A stretch of 64,000 nt of DNA, from assembly GCA_032622095.1 (NCBI GenBank), contig CP136068.1:160351465-160415464 (forward strand), written 5' to 3'. This document shows positions 29,626-41,274 of the stretch, piece after piece. Under the pieces are notes generated by a model. The model ran no database searches and had not been told where the DNA came from. It saw only the letters and a program-made list of their open reading frames with translations. The stretch is from Siphonodentalium dalli. Taxonomy: Eukaryota > Mollusca > Scaphopoda > Gadilida > Siphonodentaliidae. The position numbers and the translations under genes were made by a program. Positions within the stretch are counted from its first letter, which is position 1. Each line of letters opens with the position of its first letter.

Positions 29626-30085
29626 AGTGGCTCAGTTGGTAAGGTGCATGGGGCATTATTATTAATTAAAAAAAATTAAATAATTTGTATTTGAACAAAG
29701 ACAAATACGTTATGACAATAGTATATTACAGTTTATGGTTGGTAATCAAAGCAGTTTTTTTTTTGTCTCGTTCTTTTCTTCTTTTTTTTTGTAGAAAGGT
29801 AGAAGAGAAAAAATAGTTTGAAGTGAATGGTTTTATGAATGTTGTGTTATTTAGTGATATTAAATATGTCCCTCATGTTGTTAGATATATACATGCTAAT
29901 TACATAGTGCAATATAATTAAAAGTGAGGGATTATTAATTAATGTTAGCATCGAGCTACAATCTTAAAAAATTTGGTATATTTACGTAACGTGATTATGT
30001 ACGGCATGGATTTACATTTATATCATTAGGCCAACATAAGTCGCCCATCGATGCCGAAGCTGGTTCGAATCTCAATATGTGCTGA
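29626..30085 (+). repeat. tRNA-derived (SINE-like) sequence split by an insertion
   Basis: An A-box-like segment tggctcagttggtaag lies near 29630 and a B-box-like segment ggttcgaatctc near 30063. In a tRNA these are about 35-45 nt apart; here about 420 bp separate them. A tRNA-shaped D-arm is possible but the T stem does not pair, so this is not a functional tRNA gene. A tRNA-derived SINE interrupted by another element is likely. Confidence 0.35.
29657..29944. mobile_element. AT-rich insertion in the SINE-like sequence
   Basis: The 12-bp direct repeat attattaattaa occurs near 29657 and near 29932 and may be a target duplication around about 275 bp of AT-rich sequence. Being low-complexity, the repeat could be chance. 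Confidence 0.3.
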
Positions 30086-30490
30086 TTAGTGAAGGTAACA
30101 TGATCCGTGTATCTGGGTGGTTTATCGGTTGCGGGAGGTCGCACAGTGGAGCGGAGTTAGTTCCCCGTGACATTAACCCTCCGTGCGGTCTTTCCTCCAC
30201 TCGGAAAAAACGGATAACGTCGTGATATCGCCTGGCGGCTGAGAATTACGATAAACCACAATAAACTTATCCACTCAGATCGAACCTCAAAATATCGATA
30301 GGTGATAGATGACTTCAAACTCCAATCAAAGTAGGCTACATGTACCTAGACGGTAACCTGATTGACTTTATCGCCAGATGTTATCGTATGCGGATGAATA
30401 CAACACGATCACCATTATGCATGCATCGTGTTGCGGTGTGACCGTTGGTAGCTGACAGCGCCTGCATGATCGTCTTGCAATACAGATATA
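30086..30490. other. possible SINE body, nothing else recognised
   Basis: GC-richer sequence follows the B-box-like segment, with ggtttatcgg and gataaacca as an inverted pair near 30120 and 30250. No coding sequence. Confidence 0.3.
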
Positions 30491-30890
30491 TTAACCCTTT
30501 ACCCAACAGAAGGGCCCTGTGCCAATGCATTCTCTTATATATGCGAGTCGACCATAGGTCGCCTCGCATATATAAGAGAATGCATTGGCTTAACACATTA
30601 AAAATTATAAAATTGTTAAAGAATGTAAGAAAAAATGGTAAAAAGTGTTAAAAAAAGATTTTTTTTAGGCCAATGCATTCTCTTATATATGCGAGGCGAC
30701 CTATGGTCGACTCGCATATATAAGAGAATGCATTGGCACAGGGCATAACTATAACCATCACAATGTGGTCAATGAGCCGGTTCCAATGATATCCATATTT
30801 GTATGGTTTTATTGAGACAGACCCAAGATATTTTAGGCTGTTGAAGCTTTATTTGGCCGGTTTTGGCCGGTTTGTTGGGTAAAGGGTTAA
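30491..30890. mobile_element. MITE family B, copy 1 (TTAA target) with the palindromic core
   Basis: Both ends read TTAACCCTTTACCCAACA in inverted orientation, with TTAA outermost. A TTAA target and CCC-type terminus are the marks of piggyBac-like elements. Its centre holds the same two palindromic core blocks as MITE family A (ccaatgcattctcttatata, gcgag and complement), beginning ccctgtgccaatgc. Copy 2, inverted, is at 53955-54354. Confidence 0.85.
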
Positions 30891-32290
30891 CCCTGTCTTC
30901 ACTAAATAATCATTGATTAGTAGTTCAATTAGGAAATGGTCAGATAATAAGTTCAATAAACGACCATCAGTGGAATTATTATCTGAACATTTCCCTTCAA
31001 TGAATATGAATCATTCTGCGCTTCTATTATCTGTTGTTTTCTTTGGAAATTCCAACTGGTACCTCCCGCTTTCCTAGAAAATTTTCTACTAATTGCCCTT
31101 TATTACCAATCTTTTGACAAAAAGAATAAAATAAACATGCTAATGTTTTAAACACAAAAACACCCCCACTAATACTGGTTGGGATATCAAGCAATGTAAA
31201 TAATTTCCATCTGTATGTGGTGTCTATAGTGGCGGACATGAAATTCACAACTGTTGAAATTTGTTACAAATGTTTGACCAACCAGAACCCCCCTCACACA
31301 CACATCCTCTCACTCACACGCACACACACCCATTCGCTGTCGCCATGCCCCTGTGCACCATCAGAAACTGTTGGCGTTCCAGTAAGGCTGGTTTCGCTTT
31401 CTGAGTACTCGATTCTCCATCGCAGTTAACATCTCGAGTGGTTTGTCTTTGTTCATCTTATAGAGATATATATATATATATCTTGCACACTATCGACTGC
31501 ATGACAAACCCTTACGGTGCCCCTCGCAGACTTGAGCAGACAGCACTCAGGAATTGATCATTATACGTATGAGGCTCGCCGCGGGATTCATGGCATGATT
31601 GAGTGGTTCATCTGTGTTAACATTAGCTGTTCATCTCACAATATCGACTGACAAACCTACAGATACCGGTGCAAAATAAACAAGATTGATTGAAGCAATT
31701 GTATTAATATACTCTTTTCAAAAAAGCTGCGTGGATATTTCCAGACCATTTCTCTCTCCAACTCGGTGCACTTTTCGTAGTAATGCTACACGTTTGACAC
31801 AAAACGTCTTAACGGTTTGGCCACGTGTACGTGAAGGCGAAATGGTCACGTGTGTCAGATGACTGTCGTTGCCAATGACAACACACGGAATGAACCAGTC
31901 TATTGTAACTATTGGTTCTCACTAAAAGTAATGTGACACCATTATCAGTGTCTTCCTTATTGTGGGTAGTATTCGTTGCAAGCATGCAAATAATGTGTCT
32001 GTCATTTGCAGAGTGGGGTCCACAGATGGTGAAATTAATTACGCTATCCCACACGGATGGCTAGCGTCACCAAATTCACCCTCTTGGAACCTCATTCTGC
32101 TTATGCCTCAACTGCTATGGGAGACCTAGGATCAGTATGAAGTTCCCAGTTGAAGTTGATGCTATTCACTCATTGGTCACCTCAATTATGCATTTCATCT
32201 TCTGCAAATTAGGGGATATACATGTAGAAACTCCCAGAAAGGAAAAAGTAACTAAAACCATGCCAATTTGAGACTATATTTATATATATA
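30891..32290. other. no gene seen
   Basis: A TA microsatellite occurs near 31466-31482 and a (CA)n tract near 31290-31330. A fragment near 32005-32100 ending ccctcttggaacctcattct matches the small palindrome at 41176-41266. No exon was recognised. Confidence 0.35.
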
Positions 32291-32291
32291 T

Positions 32292-33210
32292 ATACTAGAA
32301 GGTGACCCGACTTCGTCCGGGCTTTGACCTTGAATTGTCCATTTTGAAGGTCAAGTGGGGTCACGATTTGACCAGTCCAAAACACTGCCCGGACAAAAGT
32401 ACCCGACAAACGTGCCCGTCGAAATCCATCCGGTTTTACCCGATTTGATCTTGAATTGATCATTTTGAATGTCAGGTCCGGGTCACGATTTGACCCGTCC
32501 AAAACACTCAGTGGACAAAAGTAACCCTATGTATACAATTTCGTCGAAATCCCATCAAAATTGGCGATTTGACCTTGAATTGATCCGATTTCAAGGTCAA
32601 TGTCACGTCGCAGGGGCAAATGAATATGCTTATGACACGCCCCATACGAAAGTACCCCAACATACCAAGTTTCATCGAAATCCCGTGATATTCGGGCGTT
32701 TGACCTTGAAATGAACCGATTTCAAGGTCACGTCGCACGGGCAAATTAATAGGTTTATGCCACTCCCCGGCCGAATGTACCACCACATACCAAGTTTCAT
32801 CGAAATCCCGTGATATTCGGGCGTTTGACCTTGAAATTACCCGAGTTCAAGGTTAAAGTCACGTCGCACGGGCAAATTAATAGGCCTATGTCACTCCCCG
32901 GCCGAAAACACCCCCACATACCAAGTTTCATCGAAATCGGCTCTGCCGTTTTTGAGTCCATCGATTACAGACACACAGACACACAGCCAGATCTTCCAAA
33001 ATTGTCCGGGCTATTCAAAAAACAAATTTCAAGTCGATAGCTCCACCCGTTTCCTATATCTGGTGTGCGCATGCATGAAGCTGGCGTCGCACGGGCTCGG
33101 CGACCCGATAAAATTCGTATCCTGGGCAAGATACATTCACATAGCAAATTTCAAGTCGATAGCTCCACCCGTTTCCGAGAACCCGATGAAAAATTCCTAG
33201 GACATATATG
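32292..33210. repeat. dispersed repeat family H, copy 1, with internal repetition
   Basis: It starts ctagaaggtgacccgacttc and carries repeated phrases: tttgaccttgaattg(a/t)cc (five or more times), gtcacgatttgaccc, aagtttcatcgaaatc and cacgtcgcacgggcaaatta. It ends with cgaaatcggctctgccgttt, an acagacacacagacac tract and sequence shared with 34755-35165. The end resembles tails of non-LTR elements, but no enzyme is present. Confidence 0.7.
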
Positions 33211-33566
33211 ACACAACAACCCATTCTGCCTTTTTAATCGAGATAATTGCATTCCGCGTTTCGTTTTGCATCCGTATTTTACGCATGGGTAGCCGTTTAG
33301 CAGCATCGATTGTAATAAAGAGCGTTATCCTTAACACCTCCGAATATGGTCAATATAAAGATCGTTGATGCATTAACCCCCGAAGTGGCGTTTGCGGTGA
33401 TTTTGATGATTGGGAGTGGAGAATCGGTGCTCATTGCTTGTCCAAAATGCGACGTCGACGATCCCCGTGGGTTTTTTACACTTATATACGAAATTTGGTC
33501 TCGATCGGTCAACCCGTTTTCGATTCTATAAAGGACATACATACAGGCAGAGGTCTTCAAAATATA
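33211..33566. repeat. family H linker segment
   Basis: It contains attctgcctttttaatcgag, caataaagagcgtta and gtcaatataaagatcgttga, all repeated near 34325-34470, 35292-35480 and 39090-39210. Confidence 0.6.
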
Positions 33567-34685
33567 TATGAGACTAGCAGGTTAGCCCGCCACTGGCGGC
33601 GTTCGTCAGAAACATGACAATTTTTAATGTTTTTAATTAATTTTTTAATTAATATTTGAATTAATTTTTTAATTTAATTTTGTTTTCTTCAATGAGTTAA
33701 TATAAATTTTTTGTTTATAACATGAGTTAATTGTGCATTTTTAATTTACTGGATTTTTTAATAAAATTTTTTGATTAATTTATTAATTTAATTTAGGGTT
33801 TTTCAATATGTTACCCGATTTTTGAATTTTTTGAATTTAGTTTTTGGTTTTTCAATATTTTACCCGATTAGACCTTATTTTACCCGATTAAGGTGAAGAA
33901 GACATAATAATCACTAAACACGCAGTACCCGTCCCTAAAAGAGGTATGATTTAAGGTACATCGGGCGGAAAAACTGACCCGATGAAACGACAGACATAAG
34001 AATCACACAACACGCATTTTTTGTTTTCACACAACACGCAGTACCCGTCCCTAAAAGAGGTCTGATTGAAAATTTCCCCCGTTCCTAGGAAAGATTTAAT
34101 TTTTTTTTCAATGAGTTAATATAAAAAAAAATTATAACATGAGTTAATTGTGCATTTTTAATTTACTGGATTTTTTTCAATATTTTACCCGATTAGACCT
34201 TATTTTACCCGATTAAGGTGAAGAAGACATAAGAATCACACAACACGCAGTACCCGTCCCTAAAAGTGATTGAAAATTTCCCCCGTTCCTAGGAACGACA
34301 GACATAAGAATCACACAACACGTTAATTCTGCCTTTCTAATCGAGATAAATGCATTTCGGGTTTCGCGTCCGTAGTTTCGTACGCATGGTTCACCGTTTA
34401 GCAACGGCGATGGCAATAAAGAGCGTTAGTCGGTTAACGACTCCAAATATGGTCAATATAAAGATCGTTGATGCCTTAACCCCCCGAAGTGCCGATTGCG
34501 GTGATTTTGATGATTGGAGTGGAGAATGGGTGCTTTGAGCTTCTCCAAAACGCGACGCCGACGGTGTCCGTTGGATTTTACCCTTAGATAGGAAGTTTGA
34601 GCTCAATCCGCGCCGCCGTATTCGATTCTATAAAGTACCCACACACACACATACATATATATACGGAAGTCTCAAAATATATAGT
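33567..34685. repeat. dispersed repeat family H, copy 2
   Basis: It starts agactagcaggttagcccgc, continues with AT-rich sequence and two direct repeats around attttacccgattagacctt and cacgcagtacccgtccctaa, and ends with the linker shared by other copies, then ttcgattctataaagtaccc and a CACACA tract. Confidence 0.65.
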
Positions 34686-35690
34686 ACTAGCAGGTTAGCC
34701 CGCTACTGGCGGCATTCGTCTCATGGCTTTGTTTCAGAAACATGACATTTTATAAATTTAACCAAATTTCAAGTCGATAGCTCCACCCGTTTCCGAGATC
34801 TGGTCTGCGCATGCGCGAAGCTGGCGTCGCACGGGCTCGTCGACCCGATAAAATTCGTATCCGGGGCAAGATACATTCACATAGCAAATTTCAAGTCGAT
34901 TGCTCCACCCGTTTCCGATATCTCGTCTGCGCACGCGCTGCACGGGCGTCGCACGGGCTCGGCGACCCGATAAAATTCGTACCCGGGGCAAGATACATTC
35001 ACATACCAAATTTCAAGTCGATAGCTCCACCCGTTTCCGAGATCTCGTCTGCGCATGCGCGAAGCTGCGTCGCATGGGCTCGGCGACACGATAAAATTTG
35101 TATCCGGGGCAATATACATTCACATAGCAAATTTCAAGTCGATAGCTCCACCCGTTTCCGAGATAACGCATTCTTTGTTTTTCAATGAGTTAATTCATGG
35201 TATCCGTCCTCCCCGTCCTAAACTTCAGAGCGGACAGTCAATTAATCCCGTCGTGAAATCCCTCTGCATAATATTTCGAGCTCTTAGATCAATTCTGCCT
35301 TTTTAGTCGAGATAATTGCATTTCGTCCGCATCCGTATTTCGGACGCATGGGGTCAGTCGTTTAGCCATGTCCATTGGAATCCGCATCCGTATTTCGGAC
35401 GCTTGGGGTCAGTCGTTTAGCCACGTCCATTGCAATAAAGAGCGTTGTTTGTTAACACCTCCGTATAAGGTCAATATAAAGATCGTTGATATCTTAACCA
35501 CCGCAGTGCCGTTTTGTGTGACTGAGATTGGAGAATGGGTGCTCTGGGATTTTACACTTACATACGAAGTTTGAGCTCAATCTGTACACGCGTTTTCGAT
35601 TCTATGAAGTACCCACATACATATATACACACACACATATATATATATACGGAAGTCTCAAATTATATAGTAGATAGATAGACTAGCAGG
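34686..35690. repeat. dispersed repeat family H, copy 3, with a 90-bp tandem array
   Basis: It starts actagcaggttagcccgcta. The unit around aaatttcaagtcgatagctc, then cacccgtttccgaga and (g/t)ctcggcgacccgataaaatt is repeated four times between 34760 and 35165 at about 90-97 bp spacing. Overlapping frames on both strands come from this array. Confidence 0.7.
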
Positions 35691-36295
35691 TGGACCCGAC
35701 TTCGTCCGGGCTGTTTCCCCTCTGCTTTTCGGCGAATTGCGCGATTTGACCTTGAATGTCCATTTTGAAGGTCAAGGTCAGGTGGGGTCACGATTTGACC
35801 CGTTCAAAACACTGCCAGGACAAAAGTACCCGACAAAAGTACCCGTCGAAATACATCCGGTTTTACCCTATTTGACCTCGAATTGATCACTTTGAAGGTC
35901 AAGGTCAGGTCGGGGTCACGACTCGACCCGTCCAAAACACCCAGTGACAAAAGTAACCCTAGGTATCAAATTTCGTCGAAATCCCATCAAAATTCGCGAT
36001 TTGACCTTGAATTGATCCGATTTCAAGGTCAATGTCACGTCGCACGGCAAACGAATAGGCTTACGAAACTTTCCCCAGACACTAATTTCATCGAAATCCC
36101 GTGATACTCGGGCGTTTGACCTTGAAATTACCCGATTTCAAGGTCACATCGCACGGGCAAATTAATAGGCCCATGTCACTCCCCGGCCGAAAGTAACCCC
36201 ACATACTAAGTTTCATCGAAATCGGCTCGGCCGTTTTCGAGTCCATCGCTAACAGACAGACACACACACAGACAAATTTCCCAAAATATATAATA
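35691..36295. repeat. dispersed repeat family H, copy 4
   Basis: It starts actagcaggtggacccgact and follows the same order as copy 1 (32292-33210), ending in the acagacagacacacacacag tract and aaaatatataatagacta. Confidence 0.7.
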
Positions 36296-36722
36296 GACTA
36301 GAAGGTGACTTCGTCCGGGCTTTGACCTTGAATTGTCCATTTTGAAGGTCAAGGTCAAGTGGTGTCACGATTTGACCAGTCCAAAACACTGCGCGGACAA
36401 AAGTACCCGACAAACGTGCCCATCGAAATCCATCCGGTTTTACCCGATTTGACCTTGAATTGATCATTTTGAAGGTCAAGGTCAGGTCGGGGTCACGACT
36501 TGACCCGTCCAAAACACTCAGTGGACAAAAGTAACCCTATGTATAAAATTTCGTCGAAATCCCATCAAAATTGGCGATTTGACCTTGAATTGATCCTGGC
36601 AAATGAATATGCTTATGAGACTCCCACATACCAAGTTTCATCGAAATCGGGTCGGCCGTTTTCGATTTCATCGTTTACACACACACACACACAAACACAC
36701 AGATCTTCCAGAATATATAATA
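36296..36722. repeat. dispersed repeat family H, copy 5, internally deleted
   Basis: It directly follows copy 4 in the same orientation and lacks about 200 bp compared with it. It ends cacacacaaacacacagatc, ttccagaatatataatagac. Confidence 0.7.
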
Positions 36723-36835
36723 GACTAGCAGGTTAGCCCGCCACTGGCGTGGTTGGTCAGAAACATGACATGTTTTTAATTATTTTCTTTTTATTTATAT
36801 ATTAATGTTTTTTTTATTTAATTTATGTTTTTTTT
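36723..36835. repeat. dispersed repeat family H, copy 6, left part
   Basis: It starts actagcaggttagcccgcca and is cut by the insertion at 36836. The remainder may resume at 38793. Confidence 0.55.
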
Positions 36836-38792
36836 AAGGACGACCAGCTGGGCGCAGCCCAGCCGCGCATATGTTGCGCAGCATATGCGCAGGTCGTCCT
36901 TATACTAAGTTCGCTTTCGAACATGGGCGCCGCCATCTTGAATTAGGGGTACCGCCATCTTGGATTTGAGGGGCCGCCATCTTGAAACGTCGTTGCAATT
37001 AAATTAAAACTACAAAATGTTATTTTTCATATAGCCAACATAACAGTATTCATTGCGTTAAGGCATTACATGCTTTATTCTTTGAACAATAATCATTACT
37101 TAAATCATAAATATTGTCGACCGGACTCGGGTTGCTATGCCATTCGGGAAATGGCGGAAATTTACGTAAAACTGCAAATTTTCCTTAGCCACCTCGCGAA
37201 AACAACATAATTCATATCGTAAATATCTTGATCGTTTATTATATAACTAAATAAACTTTTCTTTAGTTTAGTAAATTAGTAGAAGCATGTTCACGTAAAC
37301 TGTTAGGTTACGTCATATATGTTGTATCCAAAGCGACGTCATATTGGCACGCGCATTTTCCCGCGAAAGTTATTGACGTTTTGACAGCGACGCGACATAG
37401 CACACAAAGCAGGCATAATGTTGGCATGGTTCGCATTTTAGGTTTGGTTGGGTTGACGTTTCATAGTGCATGGCTCCGAGTCCAAGGGTTGTGGAGGCGA
37501 GTACAACTAATATTTCATCCAAATTGAGAATGGGCATATACGTGCCAGTCAAAACATGAATTCCACGAAAAGGCGGCCATGGATACCGATAATGGGTATT
37601 TGCATCATTAGCATGTCATCGGGGAATGTTGTTGCTTCTTCTGTATTTCATTATTACTATCCAATGAATATATTTTGGAATGGTCATTGCCCTCACTATA
37701 CAATCTCGTAAACACCAGATAGTGTGTGACTGGGGGTCAATGATGCGCGCATGCGCAGTCAAGGCATAATTTCATATTTTGGCAAATAAGGTCAAATGTA
37801 CCAAAATACCATTTTCAAGCAGCTCAAGGGTCATTCTAGGTTAATAGTGAGGCATGTGGAATTGTTATTTTTGTCACATTTCCCATATCACAATCTGCCT
37901 CAATTACCATAGTATCCCCTTTTTGCACATATATTTTAGTAAAATGACGGTTTAACCCCTACCAACAACCCGTTTCTAAGGTAAAAACAGTCGCATAGCA
38001 ACCGTTGCCATGGAAAGTATTTTCGTGATTGCCCCCATATCTGAAAATAATACGTGGGACCTAATATACACATGTGCCAAGTTGTATGCTTTTATGACAA
38101 TGACCGCACTTGTTACACAAAAAACTATACCTAAAAAAATCGCACGGTGATTCCGTCACGCCCGTTGTGTGATTCCGTCACGGCGAATAAACCGAGTTAA
38201 CTAGTAATATACACACAAGTGTGTGACAATGCGGCTTTTTTCTGCAAGTATAATGTATCTACTTTACTAATTGGGAACTTTTTCCAGGTCAGCTTGGCTG
38301 AATGAGCAGGGTTCTTCAATAGTACGGACCTACCCTCATATTGATGGCACTTTTTTGGTGATTCCGTCACGGACACAATTTGACCCAGAGTGAGATGATA
38401 CTTAAAAACACATACAGTTGTATATAATCAAACAACTTACTATAGTATGTACAATGTTTTTTTATTTTAAGCGGTACCCTACTGGTCATAATTTTAGATG
38501 TTATAGGCCACAGAAAAGTGAAATTCCGTAAAATTTGGTGATTCCGTCACGCTGGAATTCATGAAAACATGGCTCCGAGGAGCCACGATCGAAAGGCTGG
38601 AAGATACATGTATGAGTACAATATGATAATTATGAGGTAGGCCTACAGACCCAATCCCCCTATCACAAGCAACCAACTCCGTGTACGTAATTGGTTATAA
38701 GAAATATTTATAGTTAATTAAATCTTGACGTTCATATAAGTAAACACATATTAGTCTGAGTAGTGCAGGTCGTGACTGCACGGTCGTCCTTT
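36836..38792. mobile_element. 1.96-kb insertion ending in aaggacgacc / ggtcgtcctt
   Basis: The left end is a 66-bp hairpin running from aaggacgaccagctgggcgc to gcgcaggtcgtcctta. The right end reads gcacggtcgtcctt. The interior has ccgccatcttg three times near 36930-36985 and the motif gtgattccgtcacg four times. No transposase or other recognisable protein is present. It separates parts of a family H repeat. Confidence 0.55.
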
Positions 38793-39290
38793 TTTACATG
38801 GATTTCAAAGCCATAATTTCTTGTTGAATTTTTTAATATTTATTTAATTTTTATTCTAATTGACCTATTTATTTAATTTTTATTCTAATTGACCCGATGA
38901 AATCCCCCCTTCCTATGAACGACAGACAACGCATTCTTTGTTTTTCAATGAGTTAATTCATGGTACCCGTCCTAAACTTGCCCGTAGTCCCCGAAAAGAG
39001 CGGACAGTCAATTAATCCCGTCGTGAAATCTCTCTGCATAATATTTCGAGCGATAAGGTTGCGTTGAATTGTAAACAAACGCTTCTTAGATCAATTCTGC
39101 CTTTTTAATCGAGATAATTGCATTTCTCCCGCATCCGTATTTCGGACGCATGGGGCTAGTCGTTTAGCCACGTCGATTGCAATAAAGAGCGTTCGTCGTT
39201 AACAACTCCGTATATGTTCAAACGTACCCACATACACACATATATACACACATATAACTATACGGAAGTCTCGAAATATATAGTAGACTA
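38793..39290. repeat. family H, continued
   Basis: Phrases such as aattaatcccgtcgtgaaat, ttctgcctttttaatcgaga and gcatccgtatttcggacgca match 35200-35450. Confidence 0.6.
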
Positions 39291-41150
39291 GCAGGTTAGC
39301 CCGCCACTTGCGGCATTCGTCTCATGGCTTTGTTCGAAAAAGCAATTGCACAGGTTCCGAGACACTTGTGCAGCATTTGTACCAAATTTCGTCGAAAACA
39401 GCAAGTTTTACCCGATTTGACCTTGAATTGACAATTTTGTAGGTCAAGGTCAGGTCGTGGTCATGATTTGACCCGTCCAAAACACTCCCCGGACAAAAGT
39501 ACAGAAATCCGCCAGTTTTACCCAATTTGACCTTGAATTGACCAGTTTGAAGGTCAATGTCACATCGGGGTCACGATTTGACCCGTCCGTGACTTTTCGG
39601 GACAAATGTGCCCATAGGTAGCAAGTTTGGGCTCAATCGGTTGACCCGTCCCGAGTTGATCATTTTGCACAGAACAGCTGAGCCCCAAAATTTATTAACA
39701 CATGATTTCGCATTCAAATCGATTTATGTCGATAAAACTCTTATTTTTCAAAATTTCAAGCTGAGACTTCGTGTGACTGTGTGTAATACTTACATATTCT
39801 TAAAATGACATATTCCAACGCGTAATTATGTTTTAGATGGAAGAATTTAAATGTTTTCGATGCTAAATTTTAACATAGGATTTCCCATTAAAATCGATTT
39901 ATGTCGATAAAACTCTTATTTTTCAAAATTTTAAGCTGAGACTTGGTGTGTATTTGTGTAATACTTACATATTCTTAAAATGACAGAGTCCAACACGTAA
40001 TTATGTTATTGATAAAAGAAATTAAATGTTTTCGATGCTAAATTTCGAGCGATACCGTTGCGTTGAATTGTAAACAAACGCTCTTTTATAGCGACACGTC
40101 AAAAACAAACGCTCATTAAATTATCACTTGATTAACCACCGCAGTGCCGTTTTTGGTGACTGAGAGTGGAGAACGGGTGCTCTGAGCTTCTCCAAAACGC
40201 CGCGACGACGATTCCCGTGGTTTTTTACCCTTAGATGGGAAGTTTGAACTCACAGACAGACAGAATGTTTCTCACAATGCGACGTCGACGATCCCCGTGT
40301 GTTTTTACACTTATATACGAAGTTTGAGTTCACCTAGGGCGGAAAAACTTACCCGATCCGCGTTCTTATGAACACAACACGCTCCGCGTTCAATAACACG
40401 CTCATGCCTATACACGCCCAGACCCAGAAGAGGTATGATTTTTTTTAACCTGCCCGTGGCCATTGAGCAGCCCCTGACAGAGGTTGTCCACCCTTACGAG
40501 ATGGCCAATAGTCCCTGCAAAGTTAATCCCGTCGTGAACCCCATCCTCGCAAAGAGCGGACAGTCAATTAATCCCGTCGTGAACGCCATCACCAACGCGA
40601 CGTAATTTTGTTTGGTATCAAGCGTTGCGTTCTAAAAATAGGAAAGCACTTGTTCCCGTATACGTTTGCGTAAATACGAAATTGTGAGTGTTGGTTTGTA
40701 ACCGGGATTTCTGAGAAGCATTATGCCTATAACTACCCCCCCCCCCCCCCCCCCCCCGAAGCCCTGACCTAAGTGTCATACATACTATAACAATGACGTT
40801 GTAAGAGTACTATGGCATCCAATAAATCTCCCCGCATTGGAAACCACTCAATGTTCCCGTATATCTCTCTGCAGATGCTAATAACGTTGAATGGTAAACA
40901 GACGCTCTTTATAGCGATGCGTCAAAAACAAACGCTCATTAAATAATCACTTGATTAACCCACGCCGTGCCTTTGCGGTGATTTGGGAGTGGATAAAGGG
41001 TGCTCAGAGCTTCTCCAAAACGCGACAACTACGGTGTTCGTGGATTTTTACCCTTAGATGGGAAGTTTGAACTCAATCGAGCCAGCCGTTTTCGATTCTA
41101 TGAAGTACACATATACATAAGTCTCAAATTATATAGTAGATAGAATAGAT
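39291..41150. repeat. dispersed repeat family H, copy 7 and fragments
   Basis: It starts actagcaggttagcccgcca. Within it, 39695-39850 and 39880-40045 are direct copies (aatcgatttatgtcgataaa, then cttatttttcaaaatttcaa), and pieces of the linker recur at 40080-40260 and 40920-41110. A run of about 20 C lies at 40738-40757. Confidence 0.6.
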
Positions 41151-41175
41151 ATATAGAAGATGAGGCCTTTCTAAA

Positions 41176-41266
41176 CAGAATGAGGTCCCAAGAGGCTAGA
41201 ATTGGTTATGCTAGCCCACTGTGTGGGATAGCATCATTAAATTCACCCTCTTGGGACCTCATTCTG
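41176..41266. mobile_element. 91-bp palindromic element
   Basis: Inverted ends cagaatgaggtcccaagag and ctcttgggacctcattctg, with tatgctagcccac/gtgtgggatagcat inside. A related fragment lies near 32005-32100. Confidence 0.75.
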
Positions 41267-41274
41267 CAAATGAC

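Noticed and set aside
29626-30085. Functional tRNA gene
   Set aside because: The boxes are over 400 bp apart and the T stem does not pair.
34811-35188. 125-codon plus-strand frame and its overlapping minus frames
   Set aside because: They come from the 90-bp tandem array inside a family H repeat.
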